From NCBI GenBank assembly GCA_021129535.1, contig JAJOLB010000017.1, positions 1 through 23,640 of the forward strand: a stretch of DNA of 23,640 nt, in the 5' to 3' direction. The position numbers and the translations under genes are program-made. Positions within the stretch are counted from its first letter, which is position 1; the number at the start of each line of letters is the position of its first letter. This stretch comes from Minisyncoccota bacterium (GTDB taxonomy: Bacteria > Patescibacteriota > Minisyncoccia > Phycocordibacterales > UBA1006). This document shows, piece by piece, positions 6,689 through 15,050 of this stretch. The notes beneath the pieces were generated by a model. It saw nothing but the letters and a program-made list of their open reading frames with translations. It made no database searches and had not been told where the DNA came from.

Positions 6689-7979
6689 GTTTTATCTCGT
6701 TAAATAATTTTTCAAAATTCATACCATTTGAAGCCTTCATAAGAATAAAAGATTCTTTGATTTTATTATCATTTAAATAATCAATAAAATTATTTGTTGT
6801 TTTAAATTTTAAAATATTATTGTTTATAGGCACGACAAAGAAAGCCTCTCCAATCAAAAAAATATTATCAAAACAATTGTATTCTTCTATTTTTTCTACA
6901 ATAGCACTGTGTTCCTCCATTTCGTATTTTCCTAATTCAAACATATCACCCAGTATTAAAACCTTTTTCTTTTCAGATTTTATGTTTGCAATATTTTCTA
7001 TTGCCAGCTCCATGCTGCTGCGATTGGCATTATAATAATCTTTTATGATACTGTTATCATTTTTTGTTTCCACCAATTCTGAACGATTGTTTTTTGGAAC
7101 ATATGATTCTATCCCCTTTTTAATATTTACACTATCTATTCCAAAATAATCACCGATTGAAATGGCTGCGGCAATATTCATAATGTTGTATTCACCTGTC
7201 AGATGACTATTTATCAAAAAATTATTCCACATCAAAGAAATAAAGGGTAAAGTTTTTTCAGAATCAACAACGCAGTCTGAATCTTTTGATAGATAGGTTA
7301 TTTTTTCTAATGTATTTGATTCTCTTAACAACATAGCATCTGAACCATTTATAAAACTTGTTCCATTATGATTTTCAAGATATCGATATAATTCTGTCTT
7401 TGCACGAATAACATTTTCAAAACCTCCAAATTCTCCTAGGTGTGAGCGTCCAATATTTATAATAATTCCATGTGTCGGTTCAGCAATTTCACATAAATAT
7501 GCAATTTCTCCAACATGATTTGCACCCATTTCTATAACAGCTATTTCTGTTTCATTCGAAATATTTAAAAGAGTTAGAGGGACACCTATATGGTTATTCA
7601 AGTTTCCATTCGTTACGGTTATTTTTTTCTTTGTTTTCAAAATTGACGCAAGCAACTCCTTTGTCGTCGTTTTCCCATTAGAACCTGTAATAGCGAGAAC
7701 CGGGATATCAAATTGTTTTCTATGATGATGAGCGAGCTGAGCTAATGCCTGCATAGAGTCCTCTACGAGAAGGAAACTATCATTTTGAACATATGATTGA
7801 CCGTCAACAACAGCGTAGCGACAGCCTAATTTCAAGGCTTGTTCTGCATATTTATTGCCATCATAGTTTTCGCCAGGTAACGCAAAAAAAAGTGAATTTG
7901 GAATAATATTTCTCGTGTCAGTAGAAATTTTTCCTTTACACTCTGTGATGAATTTTTTATAAATCTCATTTATATTCAT
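6684..7979 (-). CDS. murF: UDP-N-acetylmuramoyl-tripeptide--D-alanyl-D-alanine ligase
   Basis: MurF adds the D-Ala-D-Ala dipeptide to UDP-MurNAc-tripeptide with ATP, the last cytoplasmic ligase step of peptidoglycan precursor synthesis. At 431 residues it has normal length. Visible signatures: STDTRNI near 19-25 and ALPGENYDGNKY near 33-44 (N-terminal uridine-binding region typical of MurE/F), the ATP loop GSNGKTTT at 99-106, and NRSSME in the C-terminal domain. It is divergent from murD and followed, overlapping, by the Ddl remnant. A TACAAT box ends 7 bases upstream of the ATG. Confidence 0.95.
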   Translation of the reverse strand: MNINEIYKKFITECKGKISTDTRNIIPNSLFFALPGENYDGNKYAEQALKLGCRYAVVDGQSYVQNDSFLLVEDSMQALAQLAHHHRKQFDIPVLAITGSNGKTTTKELLASILKTKKKITVTNGNLNNHIGVPLTLLNISNETEIAVIEMGANHVGEIAYLCEIAEPTHGIIINIGRSHLGEFGGFENVIRAKTELYRYLENHNGTSFINGSDAMLLRESNTLEKITYLSKDSDCVVDSEKTLPFISLMWNNFLINSHLTGEYNIMNIAAAISIGDYFGIDSVNIKKGIESYVPKNNRSELVETKNDNSIIKDYYNANRSSMELAIENIANIKSEKKKVLILGDMFELGKYEMEEHSAIVEKIEEYNCFDNIFLIGEAFFVVPINNNILKFKTTNNFIDYLNDNKIKESFILMKASNGMNFEKLFNEIKH

Positions 7980-7986
7980 ATAGTTT

Positions 7987-7992
7987 ATTGTA
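7987..7992 (-). promoter_or_regulatory. -10 box for murF
   Basis: TACAAT on the minus strand ends 7 bases before the murF ATG. The -35 is not clear. Confidence 0.45.
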
Positions 7993-8028
7993 ACAAATAT
8001 CTATAAATATTGTAGCTTTTAAATCTTG

Positions 8029-8037
8029 TGATATATT
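8029..8037 (+). promoter_or_regulatory. murD promoter, extended -10
   Basis: TGA-TATATT; the box ends 6 bases before the murD ATG, so the message should be leaderless. A weak TTGTAG lies 16 bases upstream (8010-8015). Confidence 0.55.
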
Positions 8038-8043
8038 AAAGTT

Positions 8044-9414
8044 ATGAAAAAGCTTCACTATCAAAAGTATTTCAAGGATAAAAAAGTAACTGTTATGGGG
8101 ATTGGTTTGCTTGGAAGAAATGTTGGTGATATTAAATTTATGGCAGAAAATGGCGCAGAGATTATTGCAACTGACATAAAATCTGAAAAGGAATTAAAAA
8201 AATCTCTACGAAAATTAAAACGGTTTAACAATATTGAATACACATTTGACAGACATCTTACAGCCGATTTTAAAAACCGTGATTTTATTATAAAAGGAAA
8301 TGGAATGCCTCTAAAAAATAAATACATAGAAACAGCTAAAAACAAAAACATCCCTGTACACATGTCCCTAGCTCTTACCCTGAATATTATCAAAAAGGAA
8401 GGTATTAATGTTACCGTCATTGGAATCACAGGAACAAAGGGGAAATCTACAACAACGGCTCTTGTAGAGTCGATCCTTGAAAAATCTGGAAAAACATATC
8501 ACGTTGCTGGAAATATTCGAGGTGTTGCAAACCTCCCAATATTAAAAAAAATAAAAGATGGTGATATAATTCTTGCAGAACTTGACTCGTGGCAGTTACA
8601 AGGATTTCACGATTTTAAAATTTCTCCGAATATTGCTGTCTTTACCAATTTTTTTGAAGACCATCTAAATTATTATGATGGGTCAATGAAAAAATATTTT
8701 TATGATAAATCTGCAATCCTTAAATACCAAACAAATAATGATATTCTTATAATGACCAATGAGGCAAACACATCAATAAAAAATTATTATAAAAAAGAAA
8801 TTTTAAGTAAGAAAATAATTGCTCGATTTGGAAAAGAGTTAAAATCAAAACACTTTCGTATTTTTGGTAAACATAATGAACAAAATATTGCACTCGCCTA
8901 CCAGGTGGGAAAAAGTCTTGGTATTCATGATAAAATAATTTTTTCAGCTCTGACAAAACTCAAAGCAATTGATGGAAGATTTCAATACGTAGACACTGTT
9001 GATAAAATTCATTTCTATAATGACAATAACTCTACCACACCAGAATCAACAATCATTTCTATACAATCATTGAAAAAAGAATATCCAGATAGAAATATTA
9101 TATTAATTGGAGGAGGCACTGATAAAAATTTTAATTACGAGAAATTTTCAAAATATATTAAACGTGAAGTGTATTTTAGTATTCTTTTCTCAGGAACAGG
9201 AACGGATAAAATAAAATCATATTTAAATAAAAATTTTGAGCGAGTTATTGAAACAATGAGCATGAAGTCAGCTGTAAACATGGCATTCGAAAAAGTAAAA
9301 GCTGGCGATGTTATCATTCTTTCTCCTGCTGCGGCGTCATTTGGTGTATTTAAAAATGAATACGATAGAAATGATCAATACTTAAGATGTATTAAGAAAC
9401 TCTCAAAAAAATAA
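8044..9414 (+). CDS. murD: UDP-N-acetylmuramoylalanine--D-glutamate ligase
   Basis: MurD adds D-glutamate to UDP-MurNAc-L-Ala with ATP in the cytoplasm. The N-terminal Rossmann-like domain starts VTVMGIGLLGRNVGD (15-29). The ATP loop GTKGKSTTT is at 130-138. The central domain shows NFFEDHLNYY (conserved His of the Mur ligases), and the C-terminal domain has YNDNNSTTPEST and a C-terminal LSPAAASFGVFKN, both characteristic of MurD. The length (456) is normal. It forms a plus-strand pair with murC, but each has its own -10 box and a hairpin lies between them. Confidence 0.93.
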   Translation: MKKLHYQKYFKDKKVTVMGIGLLGRNVGDIKFMAENGAEIIATDIKSEKELKKSLRKLKRFNNIEYTFDRHLTADFKNRDFIIKGNGMPLKNKYIETAKNKNIPVHMSLALTLNIIKKEGINVTVIGITGTKGKSTTTALVESILEKSGKTYHVAGNIRGVANLPILKKIKDGDIILAELDSWQLQGFHDFKISPNIAVFTNFFEDHLNYYDGSMKKYFYDKSAILKYQTNNDILIMTNEANTSIKNYYKKEILSKKIIARFGKELKSKHFRIFGKHNEQNIALAYQVGKSLGIHDKIIFSALTKLKAIDGRFQYVDTVDKIHFYNDNNSTTPESTIISIQSLKKEYPDRNIILIGGGTDKNFNYEKFSKYIKREVYFSILFSGTGTDKIKSYLNKNFERVIETMSMKSAVNMAFEKVKAGDVIILSPAAASFGVFKNEYDRNDQYLRCIKKLSKK

Positions 9415-9433
9415 GTTATAAAGACTTATTTTT
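9407..9433 (+). terminator. Terminator between murD and murC
   Basis: A 7-9 bp stem (9409-9415 with 9425-9431) followed by T; the murD stop codon is within the left arm. It may only partly stop transcription into murC. Confidence 0.5.
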
Positions 9434-9447
9434 GTTTATAAAAAATG

Positions 9448-9453
9448 TATAAT
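9448..9453 (+). promoter_or_regulatory. -10 box for murC, fixes its start
   Basis: TATAAT ends exactly 6 bases before the ATG at 9460. An upstream in-frame ATG at 9445 would place the -10 box inside the coding region, so 9460 is the better start. Confidence 0.6.
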
Positions 9454-9459
9454 AAATAT

Positions 9460-10767
9460 ATGAATTTCCTACAAGCAAAAAAAATACACTTTATAGGTAT
9501 TGGTGGAATAGCAGTTTCTGCAATCGCAAAACTAGCCCACCACAATGGAATAACAATAACAGGGTCTGACATATCAGAATCTAAAATAACTCGTGAATTA
9601 GAGCAATTTCTTGATATAGATATATGTATAGGTCATAATCCTGATATTATCAATCTTGATACCGATATTGCCATATATTCCCCTGCCATAGAAAAAATAA
9701 ACCCTGAATATCAAAAGATTCTATCATTAAATATTCCAATTATTTCCTACGCTGAAGCAATTGGCCAAATTTCAAAAGAACAAACAACCATTACAATATC
9801 CGGAACCAACGGAAAAACAACAACAACATCTATGTTGGTAGAATGTATGAAATATTTAGAGGTACACCCAACTGTTATTATTGGTGGAATCTTGCAGAAA
9901 TATAATTCAAATTTTCTAAGTGGAGATTCTGAATATTTTATTACTGAAGCCTGTGAATATAAACGGTCTTTTTTAAATATCCATCATGATATTGCGGTTA
10001 TCACAAACATAACACTAGATCATTTAGATTATTTTAAAGACATGGAAGATATTCAATCTGCTTTTATTAGTTTTATTAAAAACAAAAAAGGAACTGGGAA
10101 AATAATTTGCAATAAAAATCTAAAAGAATTAAAACCTATTATTGAATACGCAGAAAAAAATAACATACACGTTTTTGATTACTCAAAATATTTAGATAAT
10201 AAATATCAAATATCAATTCCTGGTGAACATAATAGACAAAATATGGCTGCGGCTTTGGCAGTAATCGAATCCTTGGGATTAAATATAGATAAGTCTGCAA
10301 AATACCTCTCATCACCAGAATTTTCTGGTGTAAAACGACGAATGGAGCATATCGGGGAAACAAAACATGGCGCAATTCTCTATGATGATTATGCACATAA
10401 TCCAGAAGGAATAGAGCTTTTAATAAATGGATTTACAAAACAACATCCAGATAAAAAAATAATCATCTTATTTGAACCACATTTATATTCACGTACAGAA
10501 GATTTTAAAGAAGAATTTGGACGAACACTGTCCCTAGCTGATATTCTCTACCTCTTCCCTGTTTACAAAGCACGCGAGAAATCGCAACCTAAAAAAGACT
10601 TCCTCTTAGAAAAATATATTTCAAAAAAAGAAAATTTTTATATAGTAAAAAATCCAGAAAAATTTGAAGAAATATTTAAAGAAAGAAAATATGACAAAAA
10701 TTATATTGTTGTTACCGTTGGTGCTGGTGATATTTGGCAGCATGGATTAAGTATTAAAATAAATTAA
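9460..10767 (+). CDS. murC: UDP-N-acetylmuramate--L-alanine ligase
   Basis: MurC attaches the first residue, L-alanine, to UDP-MurNAc with ATP. Visible: HFIGIGGIAVSAIA (10-23, dinucleotide-fold loop of MurC), GSDISES at 35-41, SPAIEKINPEY near 74-84, ATP loop GTNGKTTTT at 115-123, the central TNITLDHLDYF with the conserved His, and YDDYAHNPEGI with ILFEPHLYSRT in the C-terminal domain. These C-terminal motifs separate MurC from MurD. It is 435 residues from the chosen start; the frame reaches 5 codons further upstream, but the promoter and family alignment (MurC proteins begin just before HFIGIGG) favour 9460. Confidence 0.94.
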   Translation: MNFLQAKKIHFIGIGGIAVSAIAKLAHHNGITITGSDISESKITRELEQFLDIDICIGHNPDIINLDTDIAIYSPAIEKINPEYQKILSLNIPIISYAEAIGQISKEQTTITISGTNGKTTTTSMLVECMKYLEVHPTVIIGGILQKYNSNFLSGDSEYFITEACEYKRSFLNIHHDIAVITNITLDHLDYFKDMEDIQSAFISFIKNKKGTGKIICNKNLKELKPIIEYAEKNNIHVFDYSKYLDNKYQISIPGEHNRQNMAAALAVIESLGLNIDKSAKYLSSPEFSGVKRRMEHIGETKHGAILYDDYAHNPEGIELLINGFTKQHPDKKIIILFEPHLYSRTEDFKEEFGRTLSLADILYLFPVYKAREKSQPKKDFLLEKYISKKENFYIVKNPEKFEEIFKERKYDKNYIVVTVGAGDIWQHGLSIKIN

Positions 10768-10800
10768 AAAAACAGGACTATAAATCTTGTTTTTTAATTT
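10761..10800. terminator. Bidirectional terminator between murC and the aminotransferase
   Basis: A 13-bp A/T-rich stem extended by a few imperfect pairs (10761-10774 with 10788-10800) has A on the left arm and T on the right, so it can serve both convergent genes. Both stop codons lie in or next to it. Confidence 0.65.
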
Positions 10801-11611
10801 CAAACAGTGAAATCAATTTTCGAGTTACATTACCGACAGGAAAATTTAAAGTATTGTCACCATCATATATTTTTATAACAGGTAATATTTCTTTTTTTGA
10901 TGCAGTAATAAAAACTTCATCCGCATTTATAAACTCTTTCCATTCGATAAAACGTTCCTCAATACTATAATTATTTTCTAAGGCTAAATTGAGAACAAAT
11001 TCACGTGTTGAACCTTGGTATATTCGATCTACTGGTGTAATAACAATATTATTTTTCACCATAAATACATTACTTGTTCCTGATTCGTAAACATATGAAT
11101 CACCACGATGTAATATTTCCAAACAATTTTTTTCTTTTAATTGCTTATGAGCTTTGAACAAGGTTTTATAATCAATATTTTTAGACTCAGGAGAATGGCG
11201 TGGAACACGACACGATAACAATGACACACCATTTATTCGCAGTTCATCATATATTGAGTCATCAAATTCTTCTAAATACACAACAACCGTTGCTTTTCCA
11301 TTGGTTCCACCAGTAATTATCGTCTTGATTCCGTACTCCTTATTATTTTTAATATTCTCTATATTTCTTTGAAATAATTCATTAATGATACTTAAAAAAT
11401 CAGATTCACCAAAATCAATATCTATATTCATGTATTCAATAGATGAAATAAGTTTCTTGGCATGCCATTTTAACTGAAATGGCTTTTGGTTGTAGGTTCG
11501 CAAATAATCAAAAACACCGTAGGCTCGCTGGAATCCAAGGTCACGAAAATTAATAGAAACCTCAGATTCTTTTTTAAATTTTCCATTGTGATAACAAATA
11601 TAACCTTTCAT
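10778..11611 (-). CDS. Class IV (fold-type IV) PLP aminotransferase
   Basis: Pyridoxal-phosphate aminotransferase of the branched-chain/D-amino-acid/aminodeoxychorismate lyase superfamily. Counting from the ATG at 11611: an N-terminal domain with FQRAYGVFDYLRTY (27-40), the probable PLP lysine K149 in IDYKTLFKAH, the E177 region YVYESGTSNVF that contacts the pyridine nitrogen, and the phosphate-binding GSTREFVL near 200-207. The substrate cannot be read from sequence. A D-amino acid aminotransferase supplying D-Glu or D-Ala would suit the neighbouring mur genes, but branched-chain aminotransferase or PabC are possible. The start is set by a TATACT box 6 bases upstream; an upstream TTG at 11629 would put this box inside the gene. 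Confidence 0.88.
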   Translation of the reverse strand: MKGYICYHNGKFKKESEVSINFRDLGFQRAYGVFDYLRTYNQKPFQLKWHAKKLISSIEYMNIDIDFGESDFLSIINELFQRNIENIKNNKEYGIKTIITGGTNGKATVVVYLEEFDDSIYDELRINGVSLLSCRVPRHSPESKNIDYKTLFKAHKQLKEKNCLEILHRGDSYVYESGTSNVFMVKNNIVITPVDRIYQGSTREFVLNLALENNYSIEERFIEWKEFINADEVFITASKKEILPVIKIYDGDNTLNFPVGNVTRKLISLFEIKKQDL

Positions 11612-11617
11612 AGAAAG

Positions 11618-11623
11618 AGTATA
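11618..11623 (-). promoter_or_regulatory. -10 box for the aminotransferase gene
   Basis: TGC-TATACT on the minus strand (extended -10) ends 6 bases before the ATG at 11611. Confidence 0.6.
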
Positions 11624-11689
11624 GCACAACTACATGAAAACTGACTTTTTACTCTTTCTTACTCTCTCTTTCTTTACTATTACTTGTAT

Positions 11690-11903
11690 ATGAATGAAAC
11701 AAACTTAAACTTAGAATCAGCTAAAACAATCTGAATTTACCTTGGTCAAATTATTCACCTATTGAAATTATGTATCTAAACATAATTGGTAGTGCAGAAC
11801 ATGAGCACGGTGAAATTACACTGAAATTATGGAATTTGATAAAGACGTTTTGGAAAAATACTATACACTAAAACTAGAACTATATAAATCACTAGAAAAA
11901 TAA
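11690..11903 (+). pseudogene. Decayed small gene in three frames
   Basis: The 309-base gap between the aminotransferase and rplI holds three short plus-strand frames that join end to end: 11690-11734 (MNETNLNLESAKTI), ~11731-11830 (LNLPWSNYSPIEIMYLN..., ...EHEHGEITLKL) and 11829-11903 (MEFDKDVLEKYY..., ending KSLEK). Each join needs the same one-base shift back, as after a single-base deletion. The joined product would be about 72 residues and ends directly at a plus-strand terminator, as real genes here do. It has no recognised family. I read it as a pseudogene with two deletions; chance cannot be excluded for such short frames. No convincing promoter is visible. Confidence 0.35.
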
Positions 11904-11924
11904 AAAACCTCTTAGGTTTTTTAT
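11900..11924. terminator. Bidirectional terminator at the end of rplI
   Basis: An 11-bp stem with a 3-base loop, A-rich left and T-rich right. It overlaps the rplI stop on the minus strand and the end of the decayed gene on the plus strand. Confidence 0.75.
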
Positions 11925-12364
11925 TTTTCACCAATCAAAACAACAGCCTTTACTGTTTTTCCATAAGCCTCTAATTCAATGGTATGTTTTCCAGATTCCT
12001 TGAATGCATAAGATTTTTTAAATAATGTATTTGGTATACTAACAGCATATTGTTCTTTGACTGCACGGATAATTTCTTTTAAGCCAAGAGCGTGATAGAG
12101 ACTCCCCTTTGGATTTAATTTTTCTTCGAAAACAATAGTTTTTCCTTCTATTTTTTCCAATACAATCAAGGTCGCAATTTCTTCCTTTTCTAATTTTGCA
12201 GCAGCAGATTTTTTAGCCATTTTATGCTTATTAATAACAGCTGCTGTTGCTTGTTTTGCTAGTTTTCGTGGGAATAATGCATTTACAGCATAACCATCAG
12301 AAACCTCTACAATATCACCTGCATGACCTAAATCTTTTACAAATTTCAATAATATAACTTTCAT
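11921..12364 (-). CDS. rplI: 50S ribosomal protein L9
   Basis: L9 binds 23S rRNA near the L1 stalk base and supports reading-frame maintenance. The N-terminal domain is canonical (MKVILLKFVKDLGHAGDIVEVSDGYA in outline, then N-LFP-KLA), followed by the long connecting helix (Lys/Ala/Glu-rich, ~45-75) and the C-terminal rRNA-binding domain ending LEAYGKTVKAVVLI. At 147 residues it is full length. It is the last minus-strand gene of its region and has its own promoter, although the upstream S41 gene has no clear terminator. Confidence 0.95.
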   Translation of the reverse strand: MKVILLKFVKDLGHAGDIVEVSDGYAVNALFPRKLAKQATAAVINKHKMAKKSAAAKLEKEEIATLIVLEKIEGKTIVFEEKLNPKGSLYHALGLKEIIRAVKEQYAVSIPNTLFKKSYAFKESGKHTIELEAYGKTVKAVVLIGEK

Positions 12365-12370
12365 ATTTTT

Positions 12371-12398
12371 ATTATAAACCTTCTCTATGAAATTTCAA
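12371..12398 (-). promoter_or_regulatory. rplI promoter
   Basis: On the minus strand TTGAAA (12393-12398), 16-base spacer, TATAAT (12371-12376). The -10 box ends 6 bases before the rplI ATG, so the message should be leaderless. Confidence 0.7.
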
Positions 12399-12404
12399 AG
12401 ATTT

Positions 12405-13550
12405 TTATAGCTTAATATTAATAATCTTATTTAAAAGAACATCTTCCTTTATAGAATTCATTTCGTCAATAAAAATATCTGGTGTAATTCCAATTTTTGA
12501 TATCTGATGATTTTCTGGGGTAAGCCACCTTGCCGTTGTCACCTTTAAAGAAGTCTCCTCATTTAAATCAACAAGTTCTTGAACTGAACCTTTTCCATAC
12601 GTCTGTTCACCAACTATCAAGGCCTTCTCATGGTCTTGTAATGCACCCGCAACAATCTCAGAAGCAGAAGCAGACCCTTGATTAACCAAGACCGTCATTC
12701 TGTAATTGTACCCATCTAAAACGTTAAAACCTTTACTTCTAAGTACCTCCTGTTTTTTTCCAGAATCACCAAAATTCTCTCTTACAAGAACAGTTCCTTG
12801 ATCAAAAAAATAACTTAAAATATCAATAGCAGAATTAAGATAACCTCCTGGATTATTTCGCAAATCTAATATCAAATGTTTCTTTTTGGAATTTCTAAAT
12901 TCTTTAATTGCTTGTTTAAAATTGTCTTCGGAGTTTTGATTAAAATTATAGAGAGAAATAATAAAACTATCGTCAATCACAGTGGTATCTAGAACAGGAA
13001 TGATTACTTCTCCGCGAACAAGGGTTAACACAATAGGTTCTTTAAATCCAAATCTGACGATTGTCATTTCGATACTTGTACCTATTTCACCCCTAATATC
13101 AGATATTAAATCATTTAAATTTCTACCATATGTTTCTACCCCTTCTATGTGTGTAATAATGTCTCCTGCAAAAAAACCAGCTTTTTCAGCAGGTGAATCC
13201 TTAAGAGGAGCTATAACCTGCAAAAAACCTTCTCGTATTACAACCTCCATACCTGCACCACCAAAATGACCAGTTGTATCCTCTAAAAATTGTTTTGATG
13301 GCTCCGGAGGAAAGAAAGTCGAATAATCATCACCATAGGATTTAACAAGCCCTTTTATCGCTTCATATTGTTTCTCTTTATCAGTTGGCTCCTCAAAAGG
13401 GTATTTCTTTTCCATCGTTTCCCAAACACTCCAAAACAGTGAAAAATCCTCTTCTTGTTCAAGGTGAGGGCTAAAAATAAAAGTATGTGAAATATAACCC
13501 ACTACAAAGAAGACTAAGGCGATTATTATATTGTTGTAATTAATTTTCAT
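12405..13550 (-). CDS. S41 C-terminal processing protease (Ctp/Prc family)
   Basis: Serine protease that cuts extracytoplasmic proteins from the C-terminus. Residues ~8-26 form one membrane anchor or signal. The PDZ domain covers ~95-170 (FGGAGMEVV, SPAEKAGFFAGDIITHIEG). The S41 domain follows: LILDLRNNPGGYL (226-238), the catalytic serine region GSASASE (292-298) and the general-base lysine K320 in TYGKGSVQ. At 381 residues it has typical CtpA length. Third gene of the operon starting at 14997, separated from the DUF4015 gene by 9 bases with no own promoter or ribosome binding site visible. Likely substrates are cell-wall hydrolases or surface proteins, by analogy only. Confidence 0.93.
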   Translation of the reverse strand: MKINYNNIIIALVFFVVGYISHTFIFSPHLEQEEDFSLFWSVWETMEKKYPFEEPTDKEKQYEAIKGLVKSYGDDYSTFFPPEPSKQFLEDTTGHFGGAGMEVVIREGFLQVIAPLKDSPAEKAGFFAGDIITHIEGVETYGRNLNDLISDIRGEIGTSIEMTIVRFGFKEPIVLTLVRGEVIIPVLDTTVIDDSFIISLYNFNQNSEDNFKQAIKEFRNSKKKHLILDLRNNPGGYLNSAIDILSYFFDQGTVLVRENFGDSGKKQEVLRSKGFNVLDGYNYRMTVLVNQGSASASEIVAGALQDHEKALIVGEQTYGKGSVQELVDLNEETSLKVTTARWLTPENHQISKIGITPDIFIDEMNSIKEDVLLNKIINIKL

Positions 13551-13559
13551 AAAAATATA

Positions 13560-14729
13560 TTAATGAGTATTCTCCCATTCAGATGAAAAATCTGTATAGT
13601 ATGCACTCTTGGTATATCGGTTATTAGGGTCCCACACCATATATGAAGGAACTCCTGCGTTATATGATGCCTTTATTTGATCCTGTACTTCCTTTAAACC
13701 ATAAGATGCACCTAAATCAAAATCTTGAATCCACGTTCGAAGAGAACTTTTAGGTAGACCCAAAGCTATCGCTTTTTTTCGAGCTAGATTCATTTCATGA
13801 TAAACGACTTCATATGGATGTTCTGCTGAATTAGAAAAACCTAAGTATTTTTTTGGATAATGTGACGGGTACACCATTGGCGCAATTACATCAAAATGCT
13901 GCAAAGCATCATTCAAGTTTTGTCCGATACTTAGACCATTATCCAAAGATGCAGTAAATCCAAATAAGTCTGCGCTAATTGGAATTCCCTGCGTGCGAAG
14001 TCGCTCATCTAGGAAAATATAAAATTCCTTCATTGCCTCCATTTTAGTATTTCCATTTAATGCAGTATCAAGATTTGCAATATTACCATCAGATGGATAT
14101 CTAATGTAGTCAAAATTAATTTCATCAAATCCAATTTTATATGACTCTTCTGCAATAACCGCATAATAATTCCATGCATCTTTTTTCTGTGGATCAATAA
14201 ATGCAAGGCCCTTTCTGTCTTTCCATATCTTTCCGTTGTCTTTTCTTTTAAATGCAAATTCTGGTTTTACTTTTGCCAATAGTGGATCCTGAAAGGTCGT
14301 AAGACGTCCAATAATGTAAATATCTCTGTCATGAAGTTCTTTTATTAAATTTTCAATATCAGGAATACGTTTTCCATCAGTGTCATATTCATTTATAAGG
14401 CTATTATCAATAGGAAATGCAATTAAACCAGAATAATCCTTGATGTCCAAAACAACAGCGTTAATTCTCGAAGAATCAATGAAATCAATAAGCTTTGACC
14501 TTAATTTTTTACTTCCACCTATCCAGCTGGACATATAAACAGCGCGAACAGATTCAGGCATTTCAACATGTTTCCTTTTCACCTTAATGTCTCGAATTTT
14601 ATCAACCTTTAAAAAAAGATCTTGATCATAACGAGCAATGGGAATCTCTCTGTTTAAGATGTTATTTTTTAATAGCAAAAAACCAAGGCAAAAAATAAGA
14701 AATAGGATAATGAAAATTTTATTTTTCAT
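13560..14729 (-). CDS. Putative glycoside hydrolase (DUF4015), membrane-anchored
   Basis: A 389-residue protein from the ATG at 14729. Residues ~4-20 form a membrane anchor. The remainder is a predicted TIM barrel of the DUF4015 type, with the strands VRAVYMSSW, NAVVLDIKDYSG, EINFDYIRYPSDG, PMVYPSHYPKKY and PSYMVWDPNNRY. The carboxylates in DIKDYSG and NFDYIRYP are plausible active-site residues, as in other sugar hydrolases of this fold, but the substrate of the family is unknown. The upstream small membrane protein gene overlaps it by 11 bases; the frame extends 13 codons further (ATG 14768), which would overlap more. Its place in an operon with an S41 protease suggests a role in cell-wall or surface-polymer turnover. 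Confidence 0.85.
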   Translation of the reverse strand: MKNKIFIILFLIFCLGFLLLKNNILNREIPIARYDQDLFLKVDKIRDIKVKRKHVEMPESVRAVYMSSWIGGSKKLRSKLIDFIDSSRINAVVLDIKDYSGLIAFPIDNSLINEYDTDGKRIPDIENLIKELHDRDIYIIGRLTTFQDPLLAKVKPEFAFKRKDNGKIWKDRKGLAFIDPQKKDAWNYYAVIAEESYKIGFDEINFDYIRYPSDGNIANLDTALNGNTKMEAMKEFYIFLDERLRTQGIPISADLFGFTASLDNGLSIGQNLNDALQHFDVIAPMVYPSHYPKKYLGFSNSAEHPYEVVYHEMNLARKKAIALGLPKSSLRTWIQDFDLGASYGLKEVQDQIKASYNAGVPSYMVWDPNNRYTKSAYYTDFSSEWENTH

Positions 14730-14997
14730 CAAGAGTAATTTCTGAGATTCGTTTTGCTTTTGATTCATTTTTATGGTCTTTAAATCGCTCTTTAAGCTCC
14801 TTTACATAGTCTTGCAATGAAGTCTCTTCATCATCATCTGTTTTTATATATTTATGTCGAAGAAGCATTGATGTGTAACCAACGATAAATGCAAGAACTG
14901 AAACGTAAATATTTTCCCAAAGTTCAGGAAAAGCGAGAAAAGGGAAAATAAGTAGCAAAATTGAAGCAATTAAAATAACATTAAAATAATTTTTCAT
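14719..14997 (-). CDS. Small membrane protein, two TM helices
   Basis: A 92-residue protein from the ATG at 14997. Two hydrophobic helices (about 3-25 and 30-48) are followed by a charged cytoplasmic-type tail rich in Asp, Glu and Lys (LQDYVKELKERFKDHKNE). No known family. The start is set by an extended -10 box 7 bases upstream; the frame extends 12 codons further, through the promoter. First gene of the operon with the DUF4015 protein and S41 protease, overlapping the former by 11 bases (ATGAAAAATAA), which points to coupled translation. It may organise or anchor the two envelope enzymes, but that is only context. Confidence 0.7.
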   Translation of the reverse strand: MKNYFNVILIASILLLIFPFLAFPELWENIYVSVLAFIVGYTSMLLRHKYIKTDDDEETSLQDYVKELKERFKDHKNESKAKRISEITLDEK

Positions 14998-15004
14998 ATA
15001 AAGA

Positions 15005-15013
15005 ATTATATCA
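15005..15013 (-). promoter_or_regulatory. Promoter of the envelope protease operon
   Basis: TGA-TATAAT on the minus strand, 7 bases before the ATG at 14997. It directly follows the T tract of the rsmI terminator. Confidence 0.6.
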
Positions 15014-15043
15014 AAAAAACAACAAAAACTCACTTGCTGTTTT
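15014..15043 (-). terminator. Terminator of rsmI
   Basis: A 10-bp stem with one G-U pair (15017-15026 with 15034-15043), loop of 7 and a seven-T tract on the minus strand. Confidence 0.65.
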
Positions 15044-15050
15044 AATAAAA

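Noticed and set aside
6684..6700. MurF-Ddl fusion through ribosomal frameshifting
   Set aside because: The Ddl frame is shifted by one at the murF stop, but no recognised slippery sequence or stimulatory structure is present and the Ddl part is catalytically dead. An ATT start or a decayed start is simpler.
9445..9459. murC start at the upstream ATG (five extra codons)
   Set aside because: The TATAAT box would fall within the coding sequence, while the ATG at 9460 is spaced exactly as at other genes here and fits the usual MurC N-terminus.
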